From the NCBI GenBank assembly GCA_964030785.1, contig OZ034968.1, positions 69,409,399-69,473,398 on the forward strand: 64,000 bases of DNA. The letters are read 5' to 3'. Position 1 is the stretch's first letter; each line of letters opens with the position of its first letter. The notes beneath the pieces are model-generated. The model was not told the origin of the DNA and made no database searches. It saw nothing but the letters and a program-made list of their open reading frames with translations. Below, piece after piece: positions 59,201 to 64,000 of this stretch. The DNA comes from Siderastrea siderea (Eukaryota > Cnidaria > Anthozoa > Scleractinia > Rhizangiidae). The translations under genes and the position numbers were made by a program.

Positions 59201-62200
59201 TTATTATCAACCCTTTTAATAATCAGGTTGCAATAATAATGTGTGTACCTTCTGTTCCAGAAGTCTGTTGCGATTTTCTTTTAGACGAAGAAGTCTTTTC
59301 CTTTCCTCAAGGTACTGATGCAGCAAATAATGCCCAACTGCAACCCCTCCAATATCTTCTGTCTGAAGAAAAATTAGTAAGTTGAGATTTCTACTAGCAC
59401 TTGCCATTACGTTTAAAGTTAAATGTCTGAAATAAGTTTATTACTGAAAGCATATTAACAAACATGGTTTTAACTTGTATTTTGCTGAGGTACTCTTTTG
59501 AATTCCAAAAATTCGAAATTGATCTCAACAACAAAATTTTAACTTCAAGTACAGCTGGGCACTCATGTCAGCACTGTGCCATGACAATGTTATCATCAGC
59601 TCAAAGTCAGATTTTATTAAAATTTAATTAAATGTAATGAAGTGATCAATGACATCTGCCAAACAAAATACACATATGTTATGCGTCGTCAAGTACGTGT
59701 ATAACCTCGTCTAAAATGGCCATGCAACTGATCAGAGCATGCATTATATGAACAAAATTTTGATAATTTCATAAATGAAAATCAGTTTTTATTCACAGGT
59801 AAACAGGACTCATTGCCACATGATTGGTTTTGTACCAAGCCTTGCTTTCATATGTTGGGAAAAACCCCAGTCAATTGAGGATTTCACTGTTTTCTGACTA
59901 TCCCAGATTTTACCGACTTACAAATGAATGCACAGCCAAGGTGACATCCCTGACCATCAGGGATAGTTGGGGGAAAATCAGGAATATGATTTTCGAAAGA
60001 GCTTCCATTCTCCAGATGCATCCCAGATTTGTGTGATGTTTGGAGAGACTTCATCGTGGTCACGTTTTCATACAGGTTGGGAAAATCTGGGACAGAAACC
60101 CTTGGCTGTCTGGGATTCCCATGAAAACCAGTATTGAAGAGTCTTGCCTGACATAGCTCAATTAGTTGTAGTTATATATAAATTATTTATAAATCATAGA
60201 ATGACTACAACTGATGAGCACCATGTTTACCTGAGGAATAGCACAAAGGATGAGCTCTCTGGCCATGAGAAGTGCCTCGAGTTTGCTTTGTTGCTCATTC
60301 CGCTTTTGTCTGGCAGTATTGAGCTGTTCACTGAAAGCTGCACAAGGCTTCTTTGCCAACATTTCTTTAGCATTCTGTACTTGATCTTGTAACTTGTCAA
60401 TCTACAAAATAGAATGAAAAGCTTCATTTGGGTTGGCTTTCACGGTCTTTGCTGTGTCTTTTGCATGTTCTAGTCTAAAATCATTAGAGAAATAGAGGAT
60501 ATTACATGGTCGCACGGAAATATGACTTTATCTTCGAGTGTTGTTTATTGCATAGACATCGATAAAATACCAGGGTAATGATTTCTTGGACCTATTCGTT
60601 ATTCGCTGAATCAATCTAATAATAAAAATATAGATCTCACGCACATTCGAATTTTGATCGAAAAATAGAGAAAATGAGTAACGTATGTATTCTGAATATT
60701 ACAGCAATAAGGCATAATTATATAACTTTTATAAATTTCATTGGCTGAGACTGAAGTAGCCATGACAACCATGATATCTTCACATGTTAAAGATAAAAAT
60801 CATATCTTCACTGGATACAACATTTTCGCCACTGGAAAAATCCTGGTGTTTCGTCAGTGTCTGTATAATAAAAGACAGTACATGTACTACATCCTCATGT
60901 TTAAATCTACCCCTCACCTGTTGACGTAGCTTTGGCTCTTCTTTGCTGATGTCCTCAAGAAGCAGGTCAAGAAAACCCTTAGAGCACCGTCCCTTGTTGA
61001 CAAACCTTTCCAAACTAGGCAGGAACTGAGTACGTAAGTCCTCCATACGTGACTCACAGGCATCAATGGTTTTGCATTCATCAATGACTTTCATATCCAA
61101 TGCCTGGATGTTGAGGGCCTGTTTTTCTCTTGCCTTGACTACTTTGTCCAAGTCATCTATGTGTAGGGTTATCTTGGGCAGGATGTAGCAGTGAAGCATT
61201 CTCAGCAGGCACTGCTCGTAGTCTTCTTCAGAAGGCTCAGACATTCCATTCTGATGTGATAAATATATAAAAGACATATCTATAGCATACTTGCCAACTT
61301 AATAAAATCAGAAATAGGGACCACTCCCCCCCCTGCCCTTACCCCAGTGCTGGGGTCCGGCCCTACTCCCAGCACTGAGCAGGGTCCAGGATGCTCCAGG
61401 GTTTTTGCATTAATTTTTAAAAATATTGCATGTACTGTACCGTTTTAGCATTAGAATTCTCAGGTGTTGTTTCATAGTCTCAAGCACTACACGTATTGCA
61501 CAAAACAATGGAATTTAGAAGAGTCAAGACCAATCTTTAACAACCCAGTTCCAAATTTTTACAAAAGAAAAGGTCCTTTTTTCTCTTGAAAATCAGAATG
61601 TTCTATTTTTTTTAGGTTTTGAAACTCAAAAATCGAGGCAATTCCAATTAGATCAGGATGGTTGGTAGGTATGCATATACACTGTAGTTTTGTGAACTGT
61701 GGTTTAAATATTATAAAATAGGTGGAAAAATCTTCTGAGCAGTTTATTTACCAGCAGTTGGCAATTGCTCCATTAACCTTTCCTCCCCTCCCCCACCCCC
61801 CCCTCAAAAAAAAATTGAAAGGAGGCTACAATTGGAAAGAATCCCAACACCTCTGCAATGATGGTACATTGTGCTCCTCTTGTAGCCTTGAAATCCTTTT
61901 TCAGGCCTAAAAAGAAATTGCACAAATGCTCCCACATTGCTAAGTCTATTCCACTGAAATTATTACTAAAGCCTGTTAAGCTGAATTATGAGACATGGTG
62001 CTAATGGAGCCTTAAATACAGTCACTTTTCAGTGGAACACTTAAAAGTCTTCTAATCTCCTGTTTTCCTGATTGAAGATGGTGGCTTATTCACAGGAAGG
62101 AATATTCATTGCTGGATTAGCCATCAGCTCATGTGACAAAAAATAAATAGTCTGTAAATTATGCATTATTTTCTCCGGTAGAGAAACCCTATTACCACAA

Positions 62201-63944
62201 AATAGAAGATGGAACAGTATTGGCTTTTTTCCAAATGAAGTCACATTTAAAATACATTTTATATCCAGAAATTCGTCCAGATATGTCTGATGACTGACTA
62301 TTCTAACCATTATTTTCAGCTCCGGCATTACAGCTGCGAGTAATTTCACGTAATACAAACCCAAGTTTAGTTACGTGTTGACAGTAAAGGCTGCAAGTCT
62401 GTAAAAAGTTTATAAGCAATAAACACACTTCTATTAATACCTCTTCATAACCCATACTGGCTGGGCAAATGATTTTTGTGGCCAATAGGAAGAGTTCATC
62501 TATATCAGCATCATAATCGTAACACTCTCCTTCCATATAAAATGTCCTCTGATTACTGCATTGTTCAGAGTCTGAGAAGTAATCAAACAAGCAAATCCCA
62601 AGTAGTTAGCTGTATGTAAGAGATCATTTTAAATACTCACTTTGATACCATGGAAAAATTAGAGTAAAACAAAAACACACACACACACAAAACAAAACAA
62701 AACAAAAAGCAAAAATCTACTGTTGCAAAATTACAGATCAAAATTTATAAAATAATATAGAACACTAGCTGGTACCCATGAACAATTCCCCACTCAACAA
62801 GACGATTAGACTTTCCCAAGTCCTTTAATTTTTTTCTTTCAGGTTAACTAGTAGTTAGAAACATCTGGAAAAATATTACTTTAACCTAACAAAACAACTT
62901 AAAGTTCTCAGCCTTCAAGAAATCATTTCAGGTATTACAGCATCATCATGCCCCTTACTAAACTATCTAATTTTAATCGGTAAAGTTTATATTTGGGATT
63001 GCAGGAGGAAGTGTGTACGGCCATATATAGAAGGTTTTATACTGAAAATAAAAACAATATCAGATAGAAAAATACATCGCGACCAAAAACAACGATCTAG
63101 AAGCATTTTATAAGAAATGGACGGGAAATTTTCCACTCTTAGTTTAATTCTTTTTTCCATTACTTGTTTGTATAGCTGTAAATTAATGTAAAATAGTGTA
63201 ATAGAGTAACTGTAATTATTATTGTTGTTAAGTAAATGTTATTGTAAGTAAAGGCAATTTAGTATCATGTATAAAATAACTTCAGTTATCTGCAGTTTAA
63301 ATCTGAATTATACAATGGATATATATTTAACCAGTGCTCGAAATTAGAAAAAAATTCAGGTTGTCCTTATGGTAAACGCCAGACAACCTAGCCCCTGACT
63401 TTGGTTGCCCTGATGAGGACTTGGTTGTCCTTAAATTGTTCTATGTTTTTTCGAGATTTTTGCCTAGTTATAGGATTTGACTAGACAAATACCCCTATGC
63501 CTCTATCTTCATAGTTCCCGAAGTACTGCAAATAATAAATCCACAATGTTGAAACAAAGTGAGTATAACTTTAATAAACTTACTATCCATTTACGTTATT
63601 CTGTGATAAGGTTTAATTATCAACAGTCAATACATTGTACTTATATACCAATACGCGATATTTTGAACTTAGTTTTGAGATTTCACAAACAACTTTTGCT
63701 CTATATCGTTATTGTACCTGCTGTTGGAGCTAAGCGATTCCCTCTATTAATGAATCGGATACAACTTTCTATCGTCACTCACAATGAACTGCGCAGGAGT
63801 GTGCCAAAATCTTTCGACGGGGCCTGGGTTCAAGACAACACTGCAAGCTCGTCCTGGCCTGGCTTATCGAATGAGACGAAAAACGTCCGTTTAACTGTTA
63901 CAACCTTCGATTTCCTTGGTTTTAGGAATTCTCATGGACTCCAT
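56284..63944 (-). CDS. Coiled-coil protein with C-terminal VPS9-like domain
   Basis: Six well-supported minus-strand exons: 62441-62571, 60918-61250, 60231-60401, 59249-59362, 58383-58494 and 56284-57707. All are GT-AG and phase-consistent. A candidate first exon, 63905-63944 (MESMRIPKTKEIE, donor GTTGTA, weak), would give 774 aa. The N-terminal third has an acidic segment (ECYDYDADIDELFLL) and charged heptad-like helices (about residues 80-290: KVVKAREKQALNIQALDMKV, KLQDQVQNAKEM, LEERKRLLRLKENRNRLLEQ). The last exon is one 473-codon block ending in a VPS9-type module: SPLAKLKCLTSSLRKI, then NAEDLLPLLVLMMLQMDPWE, then GCHGWALVEFQMAQRIL. VPS9 domains are exchange factors for Rab5-family GTPases. 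The key Asp and Pro of the DLLP motif are present. I cannot name the orthologue. Confidence 0.75.
57850..58010 (+). mobile_element. SINE-like repeat (fragment)
   Basis: A B-box-like GGGTTCGACTCC at 57866-57877, then 'caagcctgaattttttcagg', then 'cttcactgcgatgatcttc' and 'ttcgcagttcaaatatatga', ending near 58010. The second half is the inverse of the element at 29587-29709. It lies in the last intron of the VPS9-like gene. Confidence 0.6.
61251..62440. other. Intron of the VPS9-like gene
   Basis: C-run/A-run low-complexity patch at 61780-61812. No further exon recognised. Confidence 0.5.
62572..63904. other. Probable first intron of the VPS9-like gene
   Basis: (CA)n/(AAAAC)n at 62672-62708. 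At 63334 'cagtgctcgaaattag' looks like a hAT-type MITE terminus, but the partner end was not found. No other exon recognised. Confidence 0.45.
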
Positions 63945-64000
63945 CTTTCAGAAGAGCACTATTTAGAGCGATTTTCGTGTCTCAAATTTATAATTCGTTT

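Noticed and set aside
63334..63440. hAT-type MITE start (CAGTGCTCGAAATTAG)
   Set aside because: The matching right end could not be found before the window end, so it is not listed as an element.

Overview
The window is eukaryotic. Genes are split by GT-AG introns, AT-rich non-coding DNA dominates, and the sequence is full of short inverted-repeat transposons, tRNA-derived SINEs, non-LTR retrotransposon ends and minisatellites. Two genes are clear animal orthologues (TM2D2 and syntaxin-18). The PAN + laminin-G-like proteins and the class A GPCRs resemble families expanded in Cnidaria. I infer an anthozoan, most likely a stony coral. The species cannot be fixed from sequence alone.

Layout. 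(1) 1-25.7 kb: a minus-strand tandem array of a PAN/apple + laminin-G-like gene family. The array is built from about 7.3-kb units and most visible exons are broken. The laminin-G-like domain is split in two exons ('a' about 461 bp, 'b' 145 bp), and a PAN exon ending in a stop codon follows. The leftmost gene (exon a at 4176-4636, exon b from 91 leftwards) is open in the part visible here. The other copies carry stops, deletions, a frameshift or a MITE inserted in the coding exon. A 2.6-kb transposon with arms of about 800 bp, itself holding a second element, sits in the intron of the leftmost gene. (2) 25.7-29 kb: gene-poor, with degenerate tandem repeats and a SINE. (3) 29-41.6 kb: a tandem duplication of about 6 kb carrying two intronless class A GPCR genes (31221-32198 and 37840-38817, minus strand, roughly 94% identical proteins). 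Insertions present in only one copy mark later transposon activity. (4) 41.8-53.3 kb: TM2D2 (minus, 4 exons) and STX18 (plus, 10 exons), divergent from a shared 160-bp promoter region. Their introns hold several striking repeat arrays, including a 450-bp element made almost wholly of AGGATCCT-like palindromes. (5) 53.3-56.3 kb: intergenic MITEs. (6) 56.3-64 kb: a minus-strand gene of at least six exons for a coiled-coil protein with a C-terminal VPS9-like domain, convergent with STX18.

Functionally the genes are not an operon-like system. TM2D2 and STX18 are housekeeping membrane and ER-trafficking genes. The VPS9-like protein would belong to Rab5-family regulation if it is active. The GPCR pair and the PAN/laminin-G-like array are the lineage-specific, duplicating parts of the window. 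Exon boundaries were worked out by hand from splice sites, phase and homology, and no transcript evidence was available.
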